DNA of 64,000 nucleotides from Pseudobdellovibrionaceae bacterium (GTDB lineage Bacteria; Bdellovibrionota; UBA1018; UBA6935): NCBI GenBank assembly GCA_002722705.1, contig PBMP01000004.1, positions 11,873 to 75,872 of the forward strand, read 5' to 3'. Shown piece by piece: positions 9,131 to 17,177 of this stretch (position 1 is its first letter; each line of letters starts with the position of its first letter). The notes under the pieces were generated by a model. It saw only the letters and a program-made list of their open reading frames with translations, ran no database searches and was not told where the DNA came from. The position numbers and the translations under genes were made by a program.

Positions 9131-9411
9131 TGGGACGCGTGCGCAAAGTGTGGGTTCGCAGATAGTGCGGCGAGCGTCGCAAAAACTACGGCGTTATCGG
9201 CGTAATCTTGAAACGTACAGACCGCCCACAGCGCAACCGCAAAGGTAAGGGTGCCTGCAGTCAACGCCAGAGCTGTTGTCCACACGTTAACTGCATGCGG
9301 CGAAACTACGACGAGCACTGCTGGGAGAAGGCACCACCATGGCGGTGCATACGTAAAGCTTGCAGCAATTGCAATCAATAAGATGCTTTCGGTAACATGC
9401 GGAGCGCCCAT
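9106..9411 (-). CDS. Multi-pass membrane protein
   Basis: A 101-aa protein from the ATG at 9411 (MGAPHVTES) with three hydrophobic segments (ILLIAIAASFTYA, WWCLLPAVLVVVS, ALALTAGTLTFAVALWAV). It overlaps the next same-strand gene by 25 bp. A longer frame reaches only a TTG. No family recognised. Confidence 0.6.
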   Translation of the reverse strand: MGAPHVTESILLIAIAASFTYAPPWWCLLPAVLVVVSPHAVNVWTTALALTAGTLTFAVALWAVCTFQDYADNAVVFATLAALSANPHFAHASQCAKAKRI

Positions 9412-9498
9412 TATCCTACGTGCGCCAGCTGGCGCCGAAAGTATTGTTGGGTTGTAAATAAAAGACTTGACACGACACGCACATTTCAAAAAGGCGCT

Positions 9499-9876
9499 AT
9501 GCCCGCCAACCTTGATCAACTTTCATTTGTTTTAAGAGCAAAGGTACACGCACGATGCACGCCCGAGATGATTTATTCGATAATGGAACGTGCCGGCTTT
9601 GGCGTTTTATCAGACGACCCCATCAAGTTCTATCCCGGCGAAGGCAGTCGTCAAATGTGCCTCATCTTTTTCAGTGGCGTGCGGACCAATTGTTCACCCG
9701 AGAACTTGATTCGGAATCGGGCCATTGTGGCGCATTTGCGCGAACAATCTAGCAACTACGCCGATGTACCGTACACCTTCAACGGCCAATCTTACACATA
9801 TCGCGTTCGGCTAGACAGGCGCCTTAGTGGGTTGGATCCCTTCCCGCTTGTGACACTAGGTACGGACGCCTCTTAA
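9499..9876 (+). CDS. Unknown small protein
   Basis: A 125-aa protein starting MPANLDQLSF at 9499. An earlier in-frame ATG at 9397 would add a segment antisense to the membrane gene at 9106, so it is not preferred. It is mixed alpha/beta with no membrane helix and a conserved-looking core (YSIMERAGFGVLSDD...FYPGEGSRQMCLIFFSG). It ends just before the convergent Gly-rich protein. Function unknown. Confidence 0.6.
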   Translation: MPANLDQLSFVLRAKVHARCTPEMIYSIMERAGFGVLSDDPIKFYPGEGSRQMCLIFFSGVRTNCSPENLIRNRAIVAHLREQSSNYADVPYTFNGQSYTYRVRLDRRLSGLDPFPLVTLGTDAS

Positions 9877-9882
9877 ATTGTT

Positions 9883-10500
9883 TTACCGGCCAAAAATTGC
9901 ATTATAGACGCTCCGGGGAATGCCTCCAAGAATGCCGCCGCCACCCCCGCCACCACCACTGCCTTGGTCGCCGCTGCCGTCGGACGATGCCATTTGCGAA
10001 ACAAATACTCTGCACACGCAGTGAGTGTGCGGCTGCCCATCCACCCATTCTGCGTTCAAAACAAACGCGGCGGGTACGTCGTCTGCGGACGACGCTTCTT
10101 TCAGTACGGTGTACACGCTACCTCCAATATTCTCATCCGCAGCAAACGCCAAAACGGTGCCTGGTCCCGGAAGCGTATCTGCATCGGACGTTTGCACTTT
10201 GACCGTGAGCACGCCATACGTTTGCAGCGCGACAGCATCTTGCTTTGGCGTTGTAGAGTCTACAAAAAACGCCGGTTGCGGGTATTTTAGCTCAGAAGTC
10301 ACGCTGTTTGCACGAACGATTTGTGCGGACGTCTTTCGTCGTTTAAAGGTGTCGTTATCATCCGGGCGCAATCCATTGACAAAAACCAAAGATCCGGCAA
10401 GGTGCGGCGTAAATTCTTCCTCGAGAATAACGGACAGAGCCGGCCCGAAACCTTCCGCCGCCGGGCCAGTTGCAAGTAGCGGGTGCGCGACAGCAGCCAT
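9883..10500 (-). CDS. Beta-rich protein with polyglycine linker, possible virion protein
   Basis: A 205-aa protein from the ATG at 10500; an ATG at 10536 overlapping the upstream stop (ATGA) would add 12 residues. A CTTATATGAG element sits about 36 nt before 10500. The core contains VALQTYGVLTVKV followed by LPGPGTVLAFA. This resembles the GGVANVKLE...LSCGTLLYPN segment of the 12295 protein and the short beta domains of phage head-decoration proteins. A Ser/Gly linker with a run of nine glycines leads to a hydrophobic end (ILGGIPRSVYNAIFGR). A structural role is inferred. Confidence 0.6.
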   Translation of the reverse strand: MAAVAHPLLATGPAAEGFGPALSVILEEEFTPHLAGSLVFVNGLRPDDNDTFKRRKTSAQIVRANSVTSELKYPQPAFFVDSTTPKQDAVALQTYGVLTVKVQTSDADTLPGPGTVLAFAADENIGGSVYTVLKEASSADDVPAAFVLNAEWVDGQPHTHCVCRVFVSQMASSDGSGDQGSGGGGGGGGILGGIPRSVYNAIFGR

Positions 10501-10532
10501 CCTGTTTCCGGGCACCAAAGTCGCACTTGTTC

Positions 10533-11339
10533 TCATATAAGCGGGGGTGCCGCCGTGGCGAGTTGTAATCGCAAAGCGACGCCCCACGCGACCACATCAC
10601 ACCCCAAAGTCCACCCTAAAAGGTACGCAGATTCACCCGGTGTACTCCACCGTTCGCTTCGACTTCCTGTGGCGCGAACAATAATATTTTTTTTGTTGAT
10701 ATCGTACCACACCGGCTGATGCAACCAAGCGTAGGGCGCAACCCCCCGCTCAACGTCAAAAAACGTGGCCGCCACCGTGCAAACACCGGCGCACTGTAGC
10801 GCGCAGATGTGCTCCTTGTCTGCGCCTGTTTCGGGGTCCGTTACCGGTATGCCAACAACGCATTTGTTCAACGTGGACACTATAGGTTTTCCTCGCACAA
10901 TGGCTTCGCCGTCTGGCTTCTGGTGCCAACCAACAATTTGACCTCCATCGTGCGATCGTTCAATTAATTTGTATATGTTACTTATTCCTGACATCGTGTT
11001 TGCAGACATGTCCTTTCCACTCGCTCCTTCCCAATTGCGAGGCGGCGATCCGCCTTTGGCCGGAGGGTCTCCGTGGCGCACGGCAACTTCGGGCGCGTTG
11101 CCGTACCCGGGCCAGACGCAGCTTGGACCGACGTCGTACCCCACAAAATATCCTTTGGTTGGGGAAGCGCGCGCCGCCGGTGATATGAATTTGCTTTCAA
11201 ACGGCCGCACCCCGTTGGTAGTCGCCGTGAAAATAACCACGGTGTCGCCATCACTGGCGTCACCGTCCGGTACAAGGATCGCGCGCGGTCGGCTGGTAAT
11301 TGTGGCGCAGCTGAAAGAAAACTCGGACAATTCAAACAT
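10533..11339 (-). CDS. Beta-rich protein of the same cluster
   Basis: A 268-aa protein from the ATG at 11339, which shares CATG with the divergent start at 11338. It has two beta-rich halves. The second reads CVVGIPVTDPETGAD, HICALQCAGVCTVAATF and GVAPYAWL, the same order of short motifs (VG.., GV.TV, G..L) seen in the 12295 protein. The middle is Gly/Pro-rich. No catalytic motif is visible. Together with 9883, 11338 and 12295 it forms a four-gene cluster that may encode capsid-associated or surface proteins; this is inference. Confidence 0.6.
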   Translation of the reverse strand: MFELSEFSFSCATITSRPRAILVPDGDASDGDTVVIFTATTNGVRPFESKFISPAARASPTKGYFVGYDVGPSCVWPGYGNAPEVAVRHGDPPAKGGSPPRNWEGASGKDMSANTMSGISNIYKLIERSHDGGQIVGWHQKPDGEAIVRGKPIVSTLNKCVVGIPVTDPETGADKEHICALQCAGVCTVAATFFDVERGVAPYAWLHQPVWYDINKKNIIVRATGSRSERWSTPGESAYLLGWTLGCDVVAWGVALRLQLATAAPPLI

Positions 11340-12261
11340 GGCACTGCTAGATCCCGTCACCACGGATTGGGACGGATCGCTTTACCGCGGATTTGCGTAC
11401 TACGCACTGATCGCATCGGCAGCCGAACTGGATTCCCCAACAACGGTTGGATCAATGATTCAGACGCGACGCACCGTAGTCTCGATTTCAGTAGCCAACA
11501 CTGACATGATGCAGCTGCCGATGCAGACATCATTAACACTTGGGCAATCAATTACCGTAGACCCGGTCAAATGTCAACCTGCATTTTCAGCAAGCGTTTT
11601 GACTTTGCCGATAGGTCCCAGTGCAAGTCAAAGCGCGCAGGTTTACTTTTCATTCCAGCCGTGTTACCTGGTCGACGCAAATCCAACGCTGCTGCACAGC
11701 CAGCCGGTTGCAAGTTCAATGGTCGACACGGCCCCTGGCGAGGTTGGTGCAAATTACGTCAACGTTGCAAACTCGTTGGCTAAACTGGGCGCAGTTGCAG
11801 CCACCAAATTGAATGCATCGCCGATGCCACTGGGGCCGCACGCATCCACGGATGCGAACCCGTCCCCCGGATTTACCCGCATCACGTCCGAACACATTGA
11901 AGCCGAATCAAACTCGCTTGCAGCCGCGCTGTTGTTTTCGCACAACAACACAGGTAAGCAATGCGAGACCCAATTGAAAATGCGATCCGAACTGGTGCTG
12001 AACAAGTCGGTGCCGAAAGAAGCCGGCGCCAACAAGCACCTTGGGGCCCCACTTACAAAGTATGTAGCGCACCCGGGCATTTTTAATTGCGAGCTCGGCA
12101 CGTACGGCAAAAACCCCTGTGTATGGCAAAACGCAGCACACGGAGCAGAGTTTGCTGAAAAGTATTCGCAGATTGTCCGCCACGCTTTTGCCAAACGCAA
12201 GGCCTTTGACGTCGATCGTTGCGACGAGCTTATCGCGCATCTTGCTACGCCCAAAGCGTAA
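11338..12261 (+). CDS. Unknown protein of the beta-rich cluster
   Basis: A 307-aa protein from the ATG at 11338 (MALLDPVTTDWDG). The longer frame upstream is antisense to the 10533 gene. The N-terminal half is beta-rich (RRTVVSISVAN, SVLTLPIGPS, AQVYFSFQPC). The C-terminal half is helical, with KMRSELVLNKSVPKEAG and FAEKYSQIVRHAFAKRKAFDVDR, and has several Cys. No known domain. Confidence 0.6.
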   Translation: MALLDPVTTDWDGSLYRGFAYYALIASAAELDSPTTVGSMIQTRRTVVSISVANTDMMQLPMQTSLTLGQSITVDPVKCQPAFSASVLTLPIGPSASQSAQVYFSFQPCYLVDANPTLLHSQPVASSMVDTAPGEVGANYVNVANSLAKLGAVAATKLNASPMPLGPHASTDANPSPGFTRITSEHIEAESNSLAAALLFSHNNTGKQCETQLKMRSELVLNKSVPKEAGANKHLGAPLTKYVAHPGIFNCELGTYGKNPCVWQNAAHGAEFAEKYSQIVRHAFAKRKAFDVDRCDELIAHLATPKA

Positions 12262-12263
12262 TC

Positions 12264-12270
12264 TATATTG
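12264..12270 (+). promoter_or_regulatory. TATA-like element
   Basis: TATATTG 31 nt upstream of the ATG at 12295, just after the upstream stop codon. The spacing fits the other TATA-like elements here. Confidence 0.45.
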
Positions 12271-12294
12271 GATTGCAATTGACCCTTTTAAAAA

Positions 12295-12948
12295 ATGCTT
12301 AGTCCATTTTACACTGCGGCGCACGTGGATGCAGCAGTAGCTGTGCGCGCCGATGAGAACACCGACGCAAATGCTCAAAGCGTAGTAGTGTACGCCAACG
12401 ACACACCCGATGCTAGCCACCCCCGCATCACAACCTTGAGCGCCCTTCCCGATGCCGATGCCGACAAGGTATTTGTTGGTGTGACTCTGGAATCATTTGC
12501 CCGCGGTCAGTTGGGCACCGTGCAAATTGGTGGCGTTGCCAACGTCAAACTGGAGTTGGAAGATCGCGACGAACCTCTTTCGTGTGGAACGTTGTTGTAC
12601 CCAAATTGGTTGGATGGAATTTCCGCCTCTGGCGTAGCGCTAACGCCGACCCCGGCAGTTGACGGATTGCGCGCCGTGGCGCGCGTACATCACCACGAGC
12701 GACACAGCAACATCGCGCAAGCGCGGCTGTTACACGGAACCCAGTACACTGGTATTTCCAAAATAACTTTGCCGCCAATTCAAGAACCGTTTGTTGAAAC
12801 TGCTAACTCCCCGATCGAAGTCGATTTTGGAGGCGTGGCTAATGCGGCGCCGCGCAAGCGCAAGCGTTTTGGCGATTCTGTCGATCTAAGCCTTGCTGCC
12901 GTTGAAAAAAGCCGCAAACCGGGTCAATTTTCCGAGTTTTTTGATTAA
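12295..12948 (+). CDS. Beta-rich protein, possible decoration-type virion protein
   Basis: A 217-aa protein. The core (VFVGVTLESFARGQLG, then VQIGGVANVKLE, then LSCGTLLYPN) has the layout of small phage head-decoration or stabilising proteins: a 'vGva' strand, a 'v.l.Gv..v' strand and a 'l..Gt.l' strand. The C-terminus carries an NLS-like APRKRKRFG, fitting nuclear delivery before assembly. A TATA element lies 31 nt upstream of the ATG. The decoration assignment is an inference from pattern. Confidence 0.65.
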   Translation: MLSPFYTAAHVDAAVAVRADENTDANAQSVVVYANDTPDASHPRITTLSALPDADADKVFVGVTLESFARGQLGTVQIGGVANVKLELEDRDEPLSCGTLLYPNWLDGISASGVALTPTPAVDGLRAVARVHHHERHSNIAQARLLHGTQYTGISKITLPPIQEPFVETANSPIEVDFGGVANAAPRKRKRFGDSVDLSLAAVEKSRKPGQFSEFFD

Positions 12949-12956
12949 ATGAAATT

Positions 12957-13538
12957 TCATCGCATAGTTTCAATATCATCTATTAGTTGATTCGCTTTTA
13001 ACTTTGCCAGTTGTGTCACCTGTGGTTTTGGCAAATAAATTGCATAGGTTCCTTTTGTGGGTTGTTCCGGCGACCAGATTAAGCTGGCGCCTTTACCCAC
13101 CATAGCTATTGTATTTCCTGCTGGTCCAATGGCGTGTCCAAGATGCTTGGCTGGTACCGTACGCAGCACCACTGGAACCATATGTGCACGAAGCGATTCT
13201 TGAACAAATTGCACAATGTCTTCCTCAAGCGCAAATTTGAAATGGTCGTTGTACGCAGCCACTAAATCCACTTCCAATGTGTCGGCCGCTTTGCACTGTG
13301 GGCGTCGCGTTACAAGCAACACCGCTTCCAAGTGTCTCAACGCGTTGCCGCAAACTACATTAATCGATACGTCATTTAACAAAAAGGAATAATTTCGGCG
13401 TCCGCAATCCAAAAAATGCATTGCCTCCGTGACCAACTCATTATGGCGGTCGACAACACGCTGGACGCGACTGTTCGGATACTTAGGCGGCACACTAAAA
13501 GTTAGAGTCAAAACACCAACGCTATGCTTCGCGCTCAT
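12957..13538 (-). CDS. Unknown protein
   Basis: A 193-aa protein from the ATG at 13538 (MSAKHSVGVLTL); the frame is open further upstream only from a non-ATG codon. It is mixed alpha/beta without membrane helices. The start overlaps the start of the divergent membrane gene (13524) by 15 bp. A stretch LGHAIGPAGNTIAMVGKG has a loose nucleotide-loop look, but spacing and residues do not match a P-loop. Function unknown. Confidence 0.55.
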   Translation of the reverse strand: MSAKHSVGVLTLTFSVPPKYPNSRVQRVVDRHNELVTEAMHFLDCGRRNYSFLLNDVSINVVCGNALRHLEAVLLVTRRPQCKAADTLEVDLVAAYNDHFKFALEEDIVQFVQESLRAHMVPVVLRTVPAKHLGHAIGPAGNTIAMVGKGASLIWSPEQPTKGTYAIYLPKPQVTQLAKLKANQLIDDIETMR

Positions 13539-13922
13539 TTGGTGGCAGCGCTGTTGTGCTGTCACGCGCACGCGTTTTGCGCACAAGACCTTTTGACCGT
13601 GCTTTCTTTGGCGTCAATTTTTTCAGGCCCAATTTGGGTCACCTACGCCGGCTGGGTGGAAACAACTGCCGCAGCGTTTGCCCTGACGTCCGCACTTGCA
13701 ATTGGAATCGTACACATTCGAGACCCTAATCGCGACAGTTTCCCAACCAAAACGCATGTTTCCCAAGGTACGATCGCCGCAACGGCTATTTTGCTTTTGG
13801 TTGCAGAGGTGACCTCCACATCGCATGCGTCTTCAACGATTAGCATTGGAGTGTCCATTGGGTTAGCCGCGATTATACAACTTCTGCAAGCCCTCCAAAA
13901 ACCAAAAGAAAAGGGAGCTTAA
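13524..13922 (+). CDS. Multi-pass membrane protein with signal peptide
   Basis: A 132-aa protein. The N-terminus (MLRAHLVAALLCCHAHAFC) looks like a signal peptide. Three to four hydrophobic helices follow and the tail is basic (QKPKEKGA). The start overlaps the divergent gene at 13538, and the end overlaps the convergent membrane gene at 13873 by 50 bp. No family recognised. Confidence 0.6.
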   Translation: MLRAHLVAALLCCHAHAFCAQDLLTVLSLASIFSGPIWVTYAGWVETTAAAFALTSALAIGIVHIRDPNRDSFPTKTHVSQGTIAATAILLLVAEVTSTSHASSTISIGVSIGLAAIIQLLQALQKPKEKGA

Positions 13923-14670
13923 TGAGCGGCCACCATACCCGAAACGTTAACGCGAAAAAAAACAGCGGCAGCACAATTTCTAGCAGAATGTATCCGGTGC
14001 CGAGGGTAATGCACAGCGTGTCATTCATGCCAGTGCTATCTACGTTGCAATTTTGAACGGTGCAATCGATGCACAACCCCGGCGCACCGGGAGGCGTTGC
14101 GCCATATGTCATCCACCCAAGCAACCAGTTTGTGGATGACCACAGCCATGGCAACGGGTACGTAAATCGAACAACGGGACAAATTACGGGGTCAGCAACT
14201 GGTCGAACCATACCTTGCAAAACGGGCCACACACCATCGTACGATGCGCATCGTACCGGCAGGGACATCACACTTGCAGCCAACTCGTTGGCATCGACTG
14301 GATTTAAATGTTGTTTTATTCCAGCCAAATTTGAAAAATCGTCTTTAACGTGTGGCGTTTTACCCTTAACTAAGTTTGGAATGATCATAATAAAATTGAC
14401 CACTTGTTCGATGCTGTCGAACAACAAGTAACACGTAATTACCAAAAAGTCGTACGGCCCATTGATCATGTTTGCAAACGCATGCGCATGATGCGCTATG
14501 TACGTGGCGTGGTGCATAATAAAATACCGCGCCAACAAGGCGAGCACCGTTACAGATTCCAAAATCAAAAAAATGAAAACCGAAGCAAAGGTTATAAATT
14601 TTGTCGGCGGAAACGCGTTGGCAACAGACTCTTCTGCTGCGCGTACAATAATCATTAATGGGTTTCCCAT
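13873..14670 (-). CDS. Multi-pass membrane protein with Cys-rich loop
   Basis: A 265-aa protein with two N-terminal transmembrane helices (FASVFIFLILESVTVLALLA and YDFLVITCYLLFDS), a long polar region, a Cys cluster (CIDCTVQNC) that may be lumenal, and a strong C-terminal pair (LLEIVLPLFFFALTF, WWPLIKLPFLLVFGG). It begins inside the last 16 bp of the small upstream gene on the same strand. Likely an envelope or host-membrane protein; no family recognised. Confidence 0.65.
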   Translation of the reverse strand: MGNPLMIIVRAAEESVANAFPPTKFITFASVFIFLILESVTVLALLARYFIMHHATYIAHHAHAFANMINGPYDFLVITCYLLFDSIEQVVNFIMIIPNLVKGKTPHVKDDFSNLAGIKQHLNPVDANELAASVMSLPVRCASYDGVWPVLQGMVRPVADPVICPVVRFTYPLPWLWSSTNWLLGWMTYGATPPGAPGLCIDCTVQNCNVDSTGMNDTLCITLGTGYILLEIVLPLFFFALTFRVWWPLIKLPFLLVFGGLAEVV

Positions 14671-14909
14671 TTTTGCAAACCGTTGTTGTTTAAACCGTAC
14701 GCGGGATATACGTGCTGCGTGGCCACTATTGCCGACACGGCCGGCCGATCGGTGCGATGCGCCACCGCGTTTCTCAAGTTGGATTCAATGCCATTGCCGA
14801 CATCGCGGATGGTTTGCGCGATTAACACCCAAATGTGCGCAATGCTGTCGATGTCCGCGGCTTCCGCAGCGGACGGCACTTCACCAAGCAGCGCAGTGAC
14901 AGTTTCCAT
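14655..14909 (-). CDS. Small unknown protein
   Basis: An 84-aa protein, METVTALLGEV at its start, largely helical with one moderately hydrophobic stretch (IAHIWVLIAQTI). It overlaps the next gene by 16 bp. The ATG abuts a TATATAA element that is better placed for the forward gene at 14955. No function assigned. Confidence 0.45.
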   Translation of the reverse strand: METVTALLGEVPSAAEAADIDSIAHIWVLIAQTIRDVGNGIESNLRNAVAHRTDRPAVSAIVATQHVYPAYGLNNNGLQKWETH

Positions 14910-14910
14910 G

Positions 14911-14917
14911 TATATAA
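14911..14917 (+). promoter_or_regulatory. TATA-like element
   Basis: TATATAA about 44 nt upstream of the forward ATG at 14955. Confidence 0.4.
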
Positions 14918-14954
14918 CGGTTTGGAGGAGCAGATTGTCGCAGCGACCAACACA

Positions 14955-15512
14955 ATGGTCGCGCCGCCGGTAGTGGCTTTTTATGCCCTTGGTGCAATGT
15001 GGCTTGTGGTCAAATATAGAATTTTGTTGGCCAACAAGTCGCCACCGCTGTACATGCTGGCAGAAGTTGCCCCTGCTGTGACGGTTGCAATGACGGTCGT
15101 GGTCGCACCGCACGTCCCAATCGGCTCAGAACCGCTGTGCGCGGACCTGGTCGTGTCCCCGCTGGCGACCGCTTCCTTGCTCGTGGGTGTCCTAGCGCCA
15201 TTGTTTAGCCACGATTTGTTTTGGCCCGGTACCTCGGTAGTTTCAGCAATACTAGCAGCGTGCTACGCTAGCCGAAATGGATGCGTTTCAATTGCTGCAA
15301 GCGCTGCCGGCGCAAGCGCAGTTGCAATTCTAATTCGCGTACACTGGCTTTTGCACGGATGCCCCACCACGACAATGTACGAAACGTTTGTGCCGACGTG
15401 GTGGCAAGAGGGTTTGTTCACGAAGGCAAGCACTTCTTATGATTTTACGTCCAAATCGCTTGTGCCAGCGTGGTGGCAAAATCGTCAAACAGACGAGGTA
15501 GACTTTTCATAG
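14955..15512 (+). CDS. Multi-pass membrane protein
   Basis: A 185-aa protein from the ATG at 14955 with about five hydrophobic helices (for example VVAFYALGAMWLVV and AVTVAMTVVVA). The C-terminal cytoplasmic-looking tail contains a duplicated VP-x-WWQ motif (VPTWWQ, VPAWWQ) with aromatic residues. The longer frame upstream is antisense to the 14655 gene. Family unknown; the repeated WWQ motif may be a peptide ligand for another protein. Confidence 0.6.
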   Translation: MVAPPVVAFYALGAMWLVVKYRILLANKSPPLYMLAEVAPAVTVAMTVVVAPHVPIGSEPLCADLVVSPLATASLLVGVLAPLFSHDLFWPGTSVVSAILAACYASRNGCVSIAASAAGASAVAILIRVHWLLHGCPTTTMYETFVPTWWQEGLFTKASTSYDFTSKSLVPAWWQNRQTDEVDFS

Positions 15513-15547
15513 TAGCAAACATTATGGGCACAATCGTATCCACCGAC

Positions 15548-15955
15548 ATGGCTCGTATCAAGGCAACACCAGTTAAAAACAAAACCAAAACGGAAAATAA
15601 CGCCCTCGTGCCGGCAAAGGGCAAACGGGGTCGGCATTGGCGGTCAAAGTGGAAGCGTGAAATTATTCGGCAACAACGCAGTACAGACTTGACTACCGTT
15701 GGAAAGGCTCCAATGAGAAGGCTGATTCGCGAGATTGCAGACAAACTAACTTCGACATCAGGCCTTCGATGGAACGCAGACGCCATGACAATGGTGCACG
15801 TTGAGGGAGAGTCCTACATTACCGAAATTTTTGAACGGGCGGTTGAAAATTGCGTTCACGCCAAACGGCAAACAATTCGTGTCACCGACCTTCAACTAGC
15901 GCTGCAAAACTACAACCGCGAACAGCAGCGCCTCCAATCCCTGTGCACCGCTTAA
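15548..15955 (+). CDS. H3: Histone H3 homologue
   Basis: A 135-aa protein, almost exactly the length of cellular H3. The N-terminus MARIKATPVK matches H3 MARTKQTARK at Ala1, Arg2, Lys4, Thr6 and Lys9, the modifiable tail positions. The core keeps the H3 layout: HWRSKW for HRYRPG, then RLIREIADKL, and the alpha-3 segment HAKRQTIRVTDLQLA, very close to HAKRVTIMPKDIQLA in H3. A two-residue insertion lies near loop 1 (STSGLRW). An upstream in-frame ATG at 15524 would add eight residues. The protein probably binds viral or host DNA in the nucleus, and a putative H4-like partner lies at 36619. Viral H3 genes are known from mirusviruses. Confidence 0.9.
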   Translation: MARIKATPVKNKTKTENNALVPAKGKRGRHWRSKWKREIIRQQRSTDLTTVGKAPMRRLIREIADKLTSTSGLRWNADAMTMVHVEGESYITEIFERAVENCVHAKRQTIRVTDLQLALQNYNREQQRLQSLCTA

Positions 15956-15966
15956 CTTGATTGGAT

Positions 15967-17142
15967 TTACATAAAGTCAGAATCGAGGCATTCTTCGGCT
16001 GTTTTTGCGGCAGATCGTGTCGTAGTGCGCGTTGGAAACGAAAGTACATTATTAAGTGAAAGTGAGCTCGAACTTGGCCACCACCCCTTTTTCGGTGCCG
16101 GAGGACATGCAGAAGGTTCCTTGCTTGTTGCTTCGACCGTGTCCACCAAAACAGGCTTTGGCAACCGCGTAGCGCTCAATACGACGCCAGGAAGTAACGG
16201 GTGAATTGGCTGTGCTCCGTTGTCGTGCACCACGCACTGCGTTAACGCACAATCGTGAAGCGACGTATTGCCTTGGTTTAACAGCGCTGACGGTAAGGCA
16301 TCGTCAACAATATTCTGTGGCGGTTCAAGCAAACCTTGCGCGCCACCAAGCTTGTGCAGTTTTAGTCGCGCATCGTGTAGCCCGCCCATGCCACCCACGG
16401 TTCCAGCCATCAACAAAAACTTTGAAACAATCTCGTTCTTGCAGTCCCCAAGCGCACTGCAAGCCACATACGCCAACATAACGTCGACTGCGCTATTTGC
16501 CACGTTGGGGTTTGTGTGAGACACTGCCCAATGCACAGCAATTGCCGTTTTCGCTTCGTTCATGGCCCATCGCTGCAACTCTGAGTTGTCAGGTGCCAAC
16601 ACTACGATGGCCTGAAGCACCTTGATCAGTCGCACGCTATTTCTTCCGTGCAACGCATCAGCCGTCAATAAAAGGACGACCAACTGAAGCGTCTTGCGAA
16701 AATCATCCTTTAGCTGAGGCGGACAGTATTCGCGCTGATGCCCCCACCGACCTGCTGCGTGCAAGTGCCGCCACGCCGAGCCCGCCGCCCGCATTTTTTC
16801 TTGGCTTGTATTGGCGGGCGCGGTTGCTTCTAACGCGTAGTGGCCCGCCGCAGCGGTGTGCAGAAGTTGTTGAAACGTTGACACGCTGTCGGTTGCAATT
16901 TTGCCAATTCTAAGGGGCGCCACATCACGCGACCGCGGCGCTTCTGTTGACTGCAACACGGCGGCACAGGCTGCCGCGCGCGCCAGGTTGTCTAGGGGTT
17001 GCGCCAACGGACGCTTTACATATTCATTCTCTGTTGCCAAGGAACTTATCACAACGGTGTCCCATTTGGTGCAATCTAACCAAGGTGGTTTAAATCCGCC
17101 GCGCAACTTTCGAACAAACGTCAGCGGTTTTGAAGTTGCCAT
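15967..17142 (-). CDS. Unknown helical protein
   Basis: A 391-aa protein. The middle is strongly helical (FRKTLQLVVLLLTADAL, VRLIKVLQAIVVLAPD, VDVMLAYVACSALGD), suggesting a helical-repeat (ARM/HEAT-like) domain. The C-terminal 80 residues are Ser/Thr/Pro-rich and disordered. The start codon lies 36 bp from the divergent terminase start. No specific family recognised. Confidence 0.6.
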   Translation of the reverse strand: MATSKPLTFVRKLRGGFKPPWLDCTKWDTVVISSLATENEYVKRPLAQPLDNLARAAACAAVLQSTEAPRSRDVAPLRIGKIATDSVSTFQQLLHTAAAGHYALEATAPANTSQEKMRAAGSAWRHLHAAGRWGHQREYCPPQLKDDFRKTLQLVVLLLTADALHGRNSVRLIKVLQAIVVLAPDNSELQRWAMNEAKTAIAVHWAVSHTNPNVANSAVDVMLAYVACSALGDCKNEIVSKFLLMAGTVGGMGGLHDARLKLHKLGGAQGLLEPPQNIVDDALPSALLNQGNTSLHDCALTQCVVHDNGAQPIHPLLPGVVLSATRLPKPVLVDTVEATSKEPSACPPAPKKGWWPSSSSLSLNNVLSFPTRTTTRSAAKTAEECLDSDFM

Positions 17143-17177
17143 TATTTTGGTTGCGATTACTCAGCCGCAAATCAAAT

